A stretch of 37,291 nt of DNA from NCBI GenBank assembly GCA_024653965.1, contig JANLGW010000125.1, forward strand, positions 1 through 37,291, read 5' to 3'. This document shows, in pieces, positions 25,258-34,358 of the stretch. Numbering within the stretch: position 1 is the first letter of the stretch; each line of letters starts with the position of its first letter. The stretch comes from Rhodospirillales bacterium (GTDB lineage: Bacteria; Pseudomonadota; Alphaproteobacteria; Rhodospirillales; Magnetovibrionaceae). The position numbers and the translations under genes were made by a program. The notes beneath the pieces are model-generated. The model saw only the letters and a program-made list of their open reading frames with translations, did not search any database and had not been told where the DNA came from.

Positions 25258-25859
25258 GTGATCTTGATCGCTTCTCGTTCCGTAATGATCCAATCGACCG
25301 GCTGGTCATATTCGTCTGTCGGCACTTCGTCAACTTCTTGGGCCGCATAGGCCACGCCGATGGCGACGCATTCGCCGGTCTTGCGCAGCAATTCCAAGGT
25401 ACGGTCGTAATAGCCTCCGCCCCAGCCCAACCGGTAGCCTTGCCGATCAAACGCCAGCAGCGGCACCAACACCACATCGGGGCGCATCATCGGTGCGGAA
25501 ACCAGCGGATGAAAGGTGCCGTGTTCGCCTTCGACCAGCGGCTCATTCGGCCGCCACGCGCGAAACCGCAGCGGGCGATCCTTAGCCACCACTTCGGGCA
25601 GGGTGAGCATGACCCCGGTGCGGTCCAACGCCACCAACGCCGGGCGCACGTCCATTTCCGAGCCGAACGGCCAATAGCCCGCCAAAATGGCGCGATCTGC
25701 GCCTGAGTGATCGCCAAATTGAGCGCTCGCCTGCGACCACGTGCCCAACAGATGCTCGAAAAATCCCCGAATGCCTTCATCGCCCAACGCCTTAGCGGCT
25801 TCGTCGCGCCGGGCCTTGGCTTGATTACGAAGTTTTGGCTTGTCGAAGATTGAGGACAT
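25254..25859 (-). CDS. 5-formyltetrahydrofolate cyclo-ligase
   Basis: This is 201 residues, the family length. It converts 5-formyl-THF to 5,10-methenyl-THF with ATP. Signatures are the basic N-terminus (KLRNQAKARRDE), the FxPxGSEMD-like segment YWPFGSEMDVRPAL, DVVLVPLLAFDRQGYRLGWGGGYYDRTLE with the Gly-rich ATP loop, and the C-terminal EVPTDEYDQPVDWIITE. It lies immediately after the 6S RNA, the classic ssrS-ygfA arrangement. A 13-base triple repeat sits right in front of its ATG. Confidence 0.94.
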   Translation of the reverse strand: MSSIFDKPKLRNQAKARRDEAAKALGDEGIRGFFEHLLGTWSQASAQFGDHSGADRAILAGYWPFGSEMDVRPALVALDRTGVMLTLPEVVAKDRPLRFRAWRPNEPLVEGEHGTFHPLVSAPMMRPDVVLVPLLAFDRQGYRLGWGGGYYDRTLELLRKTGECVAIGVAYAAQEVDEVPTDEYDQPVDWIITEREAIKIT

Positions 25860-25861
25860 AA

Positions 25862-25900
25862 AAAATCCGGTGAGAAAATCCGGTAAGAAAATCCGGTGAG
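25862..25900. repeat. 13-base tandem repeat, three units
   Basis: AAAATCCGGTGAG, AAAATCCGGTAAG and AAAATCCGGTGAG stand in tandem between the end of the 6S RNA and the cyclo-ligase ATG. The middle unit differs by one base. On the transcribed strand each unit reads CTCACCGGATTTT or CTTACCGGATTTT, directly in the leader of the downstream gene. Confidence 0.92.
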
Positions 25901-25902
25901 AA

Positions 25903-26073
25903 AAGTGGACGGCGCCACCTCGGCCGTGGGCGTTTGCATATCCTCTGTGGCCTGCTATTGCAGGTGGGCGCCATATACCGAACCCACGGGTTCGACAGGG
26001 ACAGCTCCCGAGGAAGACTTATAGCCCCAGGGAATGTCGATGCCTGCACGAGCCGCGTAGCCACCGTCCACTT
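25903..26073 (-). ncRNA. ssrS: 6S RNA
   Basis: About 170 bases lie between zapA and the cyclo-ligase gene, the standard ssrS position. The ends pair: AGTGGACGG near 26072-26064 with CCGTCCACTT near 25912-25903. Inside, further pairing is possible between the two halves. Short hairpins are CCTGC-TATT-GCAGG and CCCACGGGTTCG, as expected around the central bubble. 6S RNA mimics an open promoter and holds sigma-70 RNA polymerase in stationary phase. A possible promoter for it lies in the 3' end of zapA. Confidence 0.8.
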
Positions 26074-26076
26074 ATG

Positions 26077-26105
26077 AGTCTAGGCCTGCTCGACCCGAAG
26101 TGCAA
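26077..26105 (-). promoter_or_regulatory. Possible 6S RNA promoter inside the zapA 3' end
   Basis: On the minus strand TTGCAC (26100-26105) and TAGACT (26077-26082) are exactly 17 bases apart, and the 6S terminal stem begins about five to seven bases later. The match to consensus is moderate (three and four of six). Alternatively the RNA is processed from the zapA transcript. Confidence 0.4.
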
Positions 26106-26430
26106 TGGTTTCAATGCGCCCGGCCAAGGTTTCCAACAGCTCGGCGACACGATTTTTGTCCACGCCCGGCGCTACCGGCACGGGTGCAGGCGCGAGTTCG
26201 GCCTCGGCGCGCAGGCGCTGCACTTCGTCCTTCAATTCCACCAATTCGTCGGCCATCAGCAGCCCGGCCATCGCCAACAAGCGCGCTTCGCCCGCCTGAC
26301 CGATGGCGGCGACCAGATCGCCGACACGCCCATCCACCGCCTCGGCCAAATCCAAGATGTGCTGTTCTTCGCCGTCGGCGCAGGTGATTTCATAGGTATT
26401 GGCATTGATGGTGATCGATACACGCGCCAT
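26080..26430 (-). CDS. zapA: Cell division protein ZapA
   Basis: This is a 116-residue FtsZ-ring-associated protein. The N-terminal beta-alpha head reads ARVSITINANTYEITCADGEEQHILDLAEAVDGRV, typical of ZapA. A long helix (ARLLAMAGLLMADELVELKDEVQRLRAEAE) forms the tetramer. An Ala/Pro linker leads to a final helix (VAELLETLAGRIETIALRVEQA). It bundles FtsZ filaments. Gene order small coiled-coil protein-zapA-6S-cyclo-ligase is conserved in alphaproteobacteria. Confidence 0.92.
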   Translation of the reverse strand: MARVSITINANTYEITCADGEEQHILDLAEAVDGRVGDLVAAIGQAGEARLLAMAGLLMADELVELKDEVQRLRAEAELAPAPVPVAPGVDKNRVAELLETLAGRIETIALRVEQA

Positions 26431-26444
26431 GGCCCCGCCCCCCC

Positions 26445-26705
26445 CTAACCCGCCAACTGGGTTTTAAGCTTGGCGATGGCCCCGTCCAAACGTTCGGACG
26501 CGCTGCCCACCAGGGCGCGCAATTCGCCATTTTCGCCTTGCAGACGGCTGAGTTCTTGGGCCAAGGCGGGATCCACCTTATGCGCGGACGTCGCCTGAGA
26601 TGCCGCCTTAACCTCCAACGCCGCCTCTAAACGGCCAATGGCAAGCGCCAGGCGTTGCTCGGCGTTTTGCAGGCGATGCGTACTGTCGTTATCGATGCCG
26701 GACAC
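26445..26705 (-). CDS. Small coiled-coil protein of the DUF4164 type
   Basis: This is about 86 residues from GTG 26705, which has GGGGGAG eleven bases upstream. The frame is open to 26798 but the added part is not helical. The protein is almost entirely helical with heptad-like leucines (LQNAEQRLALAIGRLEAAL, ALAQELSRLQGENGELRALV, RLDGAIAKLKTQL). Such proteins sit directly upstream of zapA in many alphaproteobacteria and are annotated DUF4164. They may act with ZapA, which is an inference from position. Confidence 0.7.
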   Translation of the reverse strand: MSGIDNDSTHRLQNAEQRLALAIGRLEAALEVKAASQATSAHKVDPALAQELSRLQGENGELRALVGSASERLDGAIAKLKTQLAG

Positions 26706-26970
26706 GAGCGGCGGTACTCCCCCAATAATACTTCGCTTAAGTGCCGCGAAGTGCCGGGGAGCATAAGACCCCATCGCCCCAACCGTCAACCACCCCAAAC
26801 ACTTATCCGCACAAGTTCATAAAAGGCATTGACCGGGCCGGGCGTTCCGGCCAAAGTGCAGGCGGAAAAATTGGGGGCTTGGCGTGATCGAACACCTACA
26901 CAACCCACACCTTAGGGTATGTTCGCCGCAACCCGGCGGGGTGTTAGTGGTCTCAGGGCCTTCGTGATAA

Positions 26971-28032
<1,062 letters not shown>

Positions 28033-28057
28033 ACGCTTTGCGTTTGGCTGAAAATCG

Positions 28058-28087
28058 GGGCGGAGCCTACGGGTTCCGCCCTTTTTT
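28058..28087 (+). terminator. Intrinsic terminator of gap
   Basis: GGGCGGAGCC (28058-28067) pairs with GGTTCCGCCC (28072-28081) with one wobble around a TACG tetraloop, followed directly by six Ts. This is a strong Rho-independent terminator, so gap is probably monocistronic. Confidence 0.9.
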
Positions 28088-28185
28088 CATGGGTCATCGA
28101 AACATTATACCCACAAAAATTCTAAGTTTTTTTACTCGCTTTGGATCATGGCGAATCATTTTTGGAATCGCTACAAATTCCACCC

Positions 28186-28572
28186 ATGAGCGTCCAGCAC
28201 ACCATCAATCGCGCCCAGCGCACCATCTTCATCACCGGATCGGGTGACTTGAACCGCTCCATGCTGCAAGATTTATTCAGAAAAATCACCACCGACCCGG
28301 CCTTCGATCCAAGCTTCGACACCGTCGCCGACTTCAGCGATGTGGTGTATCTGGATTTAAACTTAACCGACATTCAATCGCTGGTGGAGCGCACCCTAGC
28401 CAAAGACATTCGCAATGGCCGTTTCGCCATCATCACCGGAACCGACCAGGGGCGTTATTCGCTGGGCGTCTATTTCTCGGTCTTGGCCGAAGGGGTAAGC
28501 GATACCCACCAGCGCATCTTCCGCACCGCCCCCGAGGCCCACAATTGGCTGGCAAGTTCGCCAATTCCTTGA
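28186..28572 (+). CDS. Small protein of unknown function, possibly SpoIIAA/STAS-like
   Basis: This is 128 residues from ATG 28186; a TTG at 28141 is less likely. It begins [21 protein letters not shown] and has alternating strands and helices ([67 protein letters not shown]). The C-terminal pattern resembles small STAS or SpoIIAA-like cytosolic proteins that alphaproteobacteria keep as hypothetical genes. No catalytic residues stand out. It stands between gap and thiE with no clear operon partner. Confidence 0.65.
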   Translation: MSVQHTINRAQRTIFITGSGDLNRSMLQDLFRKITTDPAFDPSFDTVADFSDVVYLDLNLTDIQSLVERTLAKDIRNGRFAIITGTDQGRYSLGVYFSVLAEGVSDTHQRIFRTAPEAHNWLASSPIP

Positions 28573-28648
28573 TCTCGATGATCTCTGTTCGTGTTGTCAA
28601 GATTGTGCCAAAGTGGCGAAACCTTTGGCCTTTTCCCGAACGGATCCC

Positions 28649-29284
28649 ATGACCTGCCGTCTTTACCTGATCACCCCGCCCGCATTTGATCCTGAAACCT
28701 TCCGCCCCCGCTTCGTCGAGGCGCTGGAGGGCGGCGACGTCGCCTGCGTGCAGTTGCGCTTAAAGGCTGCCGACGGCGGCCCTGCGGACCGTGAAACCGT
28801 GCGCGCCGCCGCGCGTGTTCTCATGCCCGAAGCGCAAAAGCGCGACGTCGCTTTTCTCATCAACGACGACGCCGAACTGGCCGCCGAACTGGCCGCGGAT
28901 GGCGTCCACGTGGGCCAAGACGATCTGAGCGCCCAAGCCGCCCGCGCCATCGTCGGCAAGAACGCCATCGTCGGCGTGACGTGCCACGATTCCCGCCATC
29001 TGGCCATGGAAGCCGCCGAGGCCGGGGCCGACTACGTCGCGTTCGGCGCGTTTTTCCCCACCCAAACCAAGGCCGCCAAGACCCAAGCCGACCCGGAAAT
29101 CCTCGAGATTTGGAGCACCATGACCAACGTGCCGTGTGTTGCCATCGGCGGCATTACGCTGGATAATTGCCAACCGCTCATTGACGCCGGGGCGGATTTT
29201 CTCGCCGTCGTCTCCGCCGTGTGGGATCACCCGGATGGCCCCGGCGTCGCGGTCAAAGCCTTCAACGCCGTTATGGCAAAATAG
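28649..29284 (+). CDS. thiE: Thiamine phosphate synthase
   Basis: This is about 211 residues from ATG 28649; a GTG at 28613 adds 12 unrelated residues. The enzyme couples HMP-PP (made by ThiD, encoded in this window) to the thiazole phosphate. It is a TIM barrel. Visible signatures are [61 protein letters not shown] and [10 protein letters not shown]. No TPP riboswitch is evident in the upstream spacer, and thiD is more than 20 kb away. Confidence 0.94.
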   Translation: MTCRLYLITPPAFDPETFRPRFVEALEGGDVACVQLRLKAADGGPADRETVRAAARVLMPEAQKRDVAFLINDDAELAAELAADGVHVGQDDLSAQAARAIVGKNAIVGVTCHDSRHLAMEAAEAGADYVAFGAFFPTQTKAAKTQADPEILEIWSTMTNVPCVAIGGITLDNCQPLIDAGADFLAVVSAVWDHPDGPGVAVKAFNAVMAK

Positions 29285-29384
29285 GCGCTGCATACAGATG
29301 CCCTGCACAGATACATGGACAGCGAGGGTAAAACCTGACATTTTCCCCTTTCATCACATAATACTAAGTAAATAGGACTAGACC

Positions 29385-30191
29385 GTGAGCGGCGTCGAAT
29401 TCGTAAAAAGCATTGAAAGCCTGCACGACAGCGCAGGCCGCATCACCAGCAGCCTAAAAAGCGTGGTGCAGGTCATCGACGCCATGGCCGAAGACAATGC
29501 GACGTTTATCGCCAACCCGAATGCCGCCCCCCCGGGCATCGAAGGCGATGCCATCCGCGCGCTTTTGCAAAGCATTCGCAAACAAATTTCCGAAATCGTC
29601 GATTACGGCCAACAATTTGAAACCAAGTTGAGCACTTATTCGTCGGGCATTTCCGACCTTACGCGCCAACTGGAACAAACCAAACAAGCCGCCATGCTGG
29701 ACCCCACCACCGGCATCGGCAACCGCCGCCGGTTCGAAGAAAGCCTGGCCGATATCCTTAAAAACCTGGAAGATTTCAACGGCAAAGTCTCGGTGCTGCT
29801 GGCCGATGTGGACAATTTCAAAACCGTCAACGACACCTTGGGGCACAACGTGGGCGATCAGGTGTTGCGGCTGGTGGCCAACACGTTTGTCACCGGCTTG
29901 AAGGGCGGCGACGTCGTCGCGCGTTGGGGCGGCGATGAATTTGCCGCCATCTTGCCCGACACCTCGTTGGAAAACGCCCTGCACGTTGCCGAAAACGTGC
30001 GCAAATCGATCGCCACCAAATCGCTTAAAAACAAAGACACCGGCGAAACCATGGGCAAGGTAACCTTATCCATCGGCGTTTCCACCCACCGCCAGGGCGA
30101 TAACGCGCACAAACTCATCTTCCGCGCCGATCAAGCGCTTTACGAAGCCAAGCGCCAGGGCCGCAACCGCTCCATTCCCGAGAACGACTGA
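29385..30191 (+). CDS. GGDEF domain diguanylate cyclase
   Basis: This is 268 residues from GTG 29385 with AGGA upstream. The N-terminal roughly 100 residues are helical with no recognised sensor domain and no membrane segment, so it is probably cytoplasmic. The C-terminal domain begins near AAMLDPTTGIGNRRRFEESL and carries the intact active-site RWGGDEF, then the C-terminal GVSTHRQGDNAHKLIFRADQALYEAKRQGRNR. The inhibitory site before GGDEF reads KGGD instead of RxxD. It should make cyclic di-GMP; target and signal are unknown. The ribosome site and lone position suggest a single-gene unit. Confidence 0.93.
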   Translation: MSGVEFVKSIESLHDSAGRITSSLKSVVQVIDAMAEDNATFIANPNAAPPGIEGDAIRALLQSIRKQISEIVDYGQQFETKLSTYSSGISDLTRQLEQTKQAAMLDPTTGIGNRRRFEESLADILKNLEDFNGKVSVLLADVDNFKTVNDTLGHNVGDQVLRLVANTFVTGLKGGDVVARWGGDEFAAILPDTSLENALHVAENVRKSIATKSLKNKDTGETMGKVTLSIGVSTHRQGDNAHKLIFRADQALYEAKRQGRNRSIPEND

Positions 30192-30291
30192 TCGGCGAAA
30201 GTCATTGCCCTGATGGCTTGGCGGTGTTAGCTTCCGCGCCATTCGGGCGCTTTGCGCCTTTTACTTTTCAGTTCTTTTTGACGGTGAAATC

Positions 30292-30861
30292 ATGAAGGTC
30301 AACGGCAACTCTATCCGCGCAGGGATGATTCTCGAACACCAGGGCCGCTTGTGGCGCGCCGTGAAAACCATGCACACCATGCCCGGCAAGGGCGGTGCGT
30401 TCATGCAGGTCGAACTCAAAGATATCCGCGACGGAACCAAACTCAACGAGCGTTTCCGCTCCTCCGATTCAGTGGAACGCGTGTCGCTCGAACAGCGCGA
30501 TTACCAATATCTGTACACCGACGGCACTACGTTCACCTTCATGGACACGGAAACCTTCGAGCAAATCGAACTCAGCGCCGACATGATCGGCGAAGACCAG
30601 GTGCCGTACCTGCAAGAAAACATGGTCGTCACCATCGAATCTTATGAAGACAGCCCCATCAGCGTGCAGCTACCGACCACCGTGATTTTAGCAATCACCG
30701 AAGCTGACGCGGTGATCAAGGGCCAGACGGCATCTTCAAGCTACAAACCCGCAATGTTGGAAAACGGCGTGCGCACCTTGGTGCCGCCGCACATCACCTC
30801 CGGCACCCGCGTGGTCATCAACACCGACGACGGCTCTTACGTCGAACGCGCAAAAGACTAA
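30292..30861 (+). CDS. efp: Elongation factor P
   Basis: This is 189 residues, the family length. EF-P relieves ribosome stalling at proline stretches. The N-terminal KOW-like domain carries the modifiable lysine at residue 33 in the loop MPGKGGAF. Two OB domains follow, with FRSSDSVERVSLEQRDYQYLYTDGTTFTFMD and the C-terminal TVILAITEADAVIKGQTASSSYKPAMLENG, VPPHITSGTRVVINTDDGSYVERAKD. It is closely followed by the inositol monophosphatase-family gene. Which modification it carries cannot be told here. Confidence 0.96.
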   Translation: MKVNGNSIRAGMILEHQGRLWRAVKTMHTMPGKGGAFMQVELKDIRDGTKLNERFRSSDSVERVSLEQRDYQYLYTDGTTFTFMDTETFEQIELSADMIGEDQVPYLQENMVVTIESYEDSPISVQLPTTVILAITEADAVIKGQTASSSYKPAMLENGVRTLVPPHITSGTRVVINTDDGSYVERAKD

Positions 30862-30884
30862 GCCTTAAAAGGACTTCATCGCTA

Positions 30885-31673
30885 ATGGCCCATCCCCGCT
30901 CCGCCCTGCTCAACGTCATGACCGCCGCCGCGCAAAAAGCGGCGCGGCGCTTGGTGCGCGATTTCGGCGAAGTGGAAAATCTTCAGGTGTCGAAAAAAGG
31001 CCCTGCGGATTTTGTCTCCATCGCCGACAAGAAGGCCGAAGACACGCTGGTCAAAGAACTGCAAAAGGCACGCCCCGATTTCGGTTTCGTGCTGGAAGAA
31101 AACGGCGCCATCGAGGGCAAGGATACGTCCAACACCTGGATTATCGACCCGCTCGACGGCACCACCAACTTCCTGCACGGCATTCCGCACTTCGCCATTT
31201 CCATCGCTTTGATGCGCGACAGCGAACTGTTCGCGGGCGTGGTTTACAACCCGGCGACCGACGAAATGTTCTGGGGGGAAAAGGGCCAGGGCGCGTTTTT
31301 GAACGGTCGCCGCCTGCGGGTATCGGCCCGGGCAAGCTTCGACGAGTGCCTATTCGCCACCGGCATCCCTTTTTTGGGCATGGAAAAAGACCCACGTTTC
31401 TTGGAACGCCTGGAAACCGTGATGAAGGTCTCAAGCGGAATCCGCCGTTTCGGGTCCGCTGCGCTGGACTTGGCCTATGTCGCCGCCGGCAGGTACGACG
31501 GCTTCTGGGAATGCGGTTTACAGCCGTGGGATATGGCGGCAGGCATCGTTTTGGTCCGCGAAGCGGGTGGTTTCGTCAGCGATATCTCCGGCAAACGCAA
31601 AATGCTGGAAACTGGCTCCGTCGTGGCGGCCGCCGACAGGGTTCACCCCCATTTGCTCAAATTGATCAAATAA
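30885..31673 (+). CDS. suhB: Inositol monophosphatase family protein SuhB
   Basis: This is 262 residues. Metal-binding motifs are present in order: VLEENGAIEG (first acid), WIIDPLDGTTNFLHGIP (DPxDGT core), and WDMAAGIVLVREAGG near the C-terminus. N-terminal helices MTAAAQKAARRLVRDF are typical. In bacteria, SuhB hydrolyses inositol-1-phosphate and in some species also assists rRNA transcription antitermination. It follows efp by about two dozen bases, which suggests an operon. Confidence 0.93.
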   Translation: MAHPRSALLNVMTAAAQKAARRLVRDFGEVENLQVSKKGPADFVSIADKKAEDTLVKELQKARPDFGFVLEENGAIEGKDTSNTWIIDPLDGTTNFLHGIPHFAISIALMRDSELFAGVVYNPATDEMFWGEKGQGAFLNGRRLRVSARASFDECLFATGIPFLGMEKDPRFLERLETVMKVSSGIRRFGSAALDLAYVAAGRYDGFWECGLQPWDMAAGIVLVREAGGFVSDISGKRKMLETGSVVAAADRVHPHLLKLIK

Positions 31674-31828
31674 TTTAAGTATTTTTCCCCAAAAATCGCC
31701 CCAAAGTCCCGTTATCCTTTGCGTTAAGGCGGTTGTATGCTTTTAAGCGCATTGGTATGGTTGTCGCTCGGGGGAATACTGATTCGCGCGCTGATCCGCT
31801 CACCGAGAGCCGGGGGAGAAAAGAAAAC

Positions 31829-33082
31829 ATGCGCTACTTAGACCGTTCGAAGTTTGCTCAAGGCCCACATCGCGCAACCGTGCGCCGTGCGCCTGTGTGG
31901 CTGTCGCTGTTTGCCGGCGTTTCGGTACTGGCGATGATGACTGCCGGACCGGCTCACGCCCAGTTCGCGGTGGACGTTTCCGACCCCAGCATCAGCGTCG
32001 ATCTTTCGGTCCTCAACGACGGCGGACTTTCTTCACCGTCGAACCTGCCGATGTATTCCTCATCGCCAAGCAGAGGCGGCGCATATCAAATGCCGGGGCA
32101 GATGCCTGGAGCGGATCTGCCCGTATCGACGCTTTATGTGCAGCCGACGGAAAGCTTCACCCTGCCGCAGCAGACCAAAAGCCTAATCGCCAAACCTGCG
32201 CCGGAAGTTGAACCTGCAACTAGCGTCGTCGAAGACATGTCCGCGCCCGCAGATTCCGACGCCGAAATCGAAAGCGCAACCGATACCGTACCCGAAACGC
32301 CCGCGCTCGAAGAACCAATAGCTGAAGCCCCAATGGCCGAAGAACCCGTAACTGATGAAGTTGCGTCTGCGCCGGAAATCGCAATGCCCGCCGCACCCGA
32401 AGCGCCGACCCAGGAAGCGCCCCCCCAAACGGCAAAAGCCGAACCGGAGCCTGCACCGGAACCGGAGCCCGAACCCGAGGTTGCTGCACCGGCCCCGACG
32501 AAGGACGTCGCCGAAACCGAACCCACGCCAGCGCCTGAGCCAGCGCCCGCAGAACCTGAAGTCGCCGCCGATACTGCGGCGCAGGTTCCACCGCCGCCCC
32601 AAGCACTGACGCAAACGCCGCCAACGGCCCCCTCGGCAACCCCGCCCGCGCAACCCGATGTCACCGCCGCCGCACCCGGCGCCGTGGTCGTTGATCTGCC
32701 GCCAAAATTGGAAGAACAGCAACAACCCGGCGTGGCATCGCTGCCATCCGCTACCGGCCCGCTTTCCGATGGCGACAACATGCGCATCGTGTTCGAGCAG
32801 GATTCGTCGAAACTGTCGAGCGATGTCCGCGACGCGTTGAAAACGTTATCGGATCGTTTGGGCCAGCAAGAAAGCCTGCGTTTGCAATTGCTGGCCTACG
32901 CTGGTGACGACAACACGTCGGCCAGCGCAGCCAGACGCCTATCGCTGTCACGCGCCCTAGCGGTGCGTTCATACCTGATCGAAAACGGTGTGCGCTCCAC
33001 CCGCATCGATGTGCGTGCACTGGGCAACAAATCCACCGAAGCGGTGACGGAACGCGTCGACATCACAATCGTGGAACGTTGA
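31829..33082 (+). CDS. Exported OmpA-family protein with Pro/Glu/Ala-rich linker
   Basis: This is 417 residues from ATG 31829, which has a GGGGGAG ten bases upstream; a longer frame to 31733 is less likely. A signal peptide (VWLSLFAGVSVLAMMTAGPAHAQ) leads into about 150 residues of low-complexity sequence rich in Ala, Pro, Glu and Thr. The last roughly 100 residues are an OmpA-like domain (IVFEQDSSKLSSDVRDALKTLSDRL, then RLSLSRALAVRSYLIENGV, then RIDVRALG). The protein is probably periplasmic and may bind peptidoglycan. It opens a three-gene envelope cluster. Confidence 0.85.
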   Translation: MRYLDRSKFAQGPHRATVRRAPVWLSLFAGVSVLAMMTAGPAHAQFAVDVSDPSISVDLSVLNDGGLSSPSNLPMYSSSPSRGGAYQMPGQMPGADLPVSTLYVQPTESFTLPQQTKSLIAKPAPEVEPATSVVEDMSAPADSDAEIESATDTVPETPALEEPIAEAPMAEEPVTDEVASAPEIAMPAAPEAPTQEAPPQTAKAEPEPAPEPEPEPEVAAPAPTKDVAETEPTPAPEPAPAEPEVAADTAAQVPPPPQALTQTPPTAPSATPPAQPDVTAAAPGAVVVDLPPKLEEQQQPGVASLPSATGPLSDGDNMRIVFEQDSSKLSSDVRDALKTLSDRLGQQESLRLQLLAYAGDDNTSASAARRLSLSRALAVRSYLIENGVRSTRIDVRALGNKSTEAVTERVDITIVER

Positions 33083-33091
33083 TCCCCGCGC

Positions 33092-33107
33092 GGGGCGATA
33101 GCGCCCC
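33092..33107 (+). other. Intercistronic hairpin
   Basis: GGGGCG and CGCCCC form a 6-base stem with a 4-base loop just after the OmpA-family stop. There is no T tract, so it is more likely an mRNA-stability or attenuation element than a terminator. Confidence 0.35.
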
Positions 33108-33168
33108 CCGTATGGAATGATGATCTTCGCCACAGTGTTGACACCGTCGCCATGGTATAGAGACACCC

Positions 33169-34347
33169 ATGGAACCTGATCAGATGACCCATCCGCGCCG
33201 TTTTTTGGTTCGCATGGCATTGTTTTTGGCCATCGTCTTAGCTGCCGCAGGCGCAGTGTTTATGCCGCTTGCAACCGCGTTTATGACCAATGCGGCGTTG
33301 AACGGTTTGATCCTTGGCGTGTTTGTGGTGGGCGCATTATATAACGTGCGCCAAGTCCTGCAGTTGGGGCCGGAAATCGATTGGATCGAAACGTTCCGCG
33401 CACGCGCGTCAACCGTCGTCAGAGTATCCACCACCACCAATACCAGCGCCGGCACCTCGCCCCGCCTGTTATCGCCCCTGGCCGCCATGGTGGGGGCGCG
33501 CGAAGAAATCAAACTTAGCGCCATGGCCTTGCGCTCGGTGCTGGACGGCATCGCCTCGCGCTTGGACGAACAACGCGACATTTCGCGTTATACCATCAGC
33601 CTGCTGGTATTCTTAGGACTGCTCGGCACGTTCTGGGGCTTGCTGGACACGCTGGGCGCCATCCGCGGCGTAATCGCCAACATTCAGGTCGGCGGCGGCG
33701 AAATCGGCCAAATGTTCAACGATTTGAAATCCGGCCTTGAAGCGCCGCTCACCGGCATGGGTACGGCGTTCTCCAGCTCGCTGTTCGGCCTTGCCGGATC
33801 GCTGATCTTGGGTTTTTTGGACCTGCAAACCGGTCAGGCGCAAAACCGCTTTTATACCGAATTGGAAGACTGGCTATCCTCCCAAACCAAACTCTCTTCA
33901 GGCACCCTCAACGTCGAAGGCGAGCAGACCGTTCCCGCTTATGTCGAGGCGTTACTTGAACAGACCGCCGAAAGCCTGGAAAACCTCCAGCGCACCATGG
34001 CGCGTGGTGAAGAGACCCGCATCCTGACGTCGGAAGCGCTGCACCAACTGTCCGACAAGATGAGCACCATCACCGACTTCATGCAGACCGAACAGATCAT
34101 CATGAAAAAGCTGGCGGAAACACACATGCTGCTGAAGCCCGCTTTAGAGACCATCGCCGGCGGCAAGGGTGGCATGGGCGGCGGCAGCGGATTGGACGAC
34201 GCCTCGCGCAGCCATCTGCGCAACATCGATCTGGCGGTATCGCGCTTGGTGGAAGAAACGCGCACCGGTCGCGAAGAACTGACTTCCCAGATCCGCAGTG
34301 AAATCAAAGTTCTCGCCCGCACCGTCGCCGGACGGGGCGAGTCCTAG
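33169..34347 (+). CDS. MotA/TolQ/ExbB-like proton channel family protein
   Basis: This is 392 residues; a second ATG five codons in is possible. Membrane segments are visible near residues 12-35 and 42-62, then at ISLLVFLGLLGTFWGLLDTLGAI (about 143-170) and GMGTAFSSSLFGLAGSLILGFLDL (about 200-223). The LLGTFWGLLDTLG and GMGTAFSSSLFGLAGSLILG patterns are those of the MotA/ExbB/TolQ channel helices. A long cytosolic tail with coiled-coil character follows. It lies between two OmpA-type genes and just ahead of the MotB-like gene. It is not the flagellar MotA or TolQ of this genome, since tolQ is elsewhere in the window. Confidence 0.85.
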   Translation: MEPDQMTHPRRFLVRMALFLAIVLAAAGAVFMPLATAFMTNAALNGLILGVFVVGALYNVRQVLQLGPEIDWIETFRARASTVVRVSTTTNTSAGTSPRLLSPLAAMVGAREEIKLSAMALRSVLDGIASRLDEQRDISRYTISLLVFLGLLGTFWGLLDTLGAIRGVIANIQVGGGEIGQMFNDLKSGLEAPLTGMGTAFSSSLFGLAGSLILGFLDLQTGQAQNRFYTELEDWLSSQTKLSSGTLNVEGEQTVPAYVEALLEQTAESLENLQRTMARGEETRILTSEALHQLSDKMSTITDFMQTEQIIMKKLAETHMLLKPALETIAGGKGGMGGGSGLDDASRSHLRNIDLAVSRLVEETRTGREELTSQIRSEIKVLARTVAGRGES

Positions 34348-34358
34348 GAGAAGCGGCG

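Noticed and set aside
28573-28648. TPP riboswitch ahead of thiE (and of thiD)
   Set aside because: I looked for the conserved CUGAGA and related thi-box segments in the spacer before thiE and upstream of glmM-thiD and did not see them.
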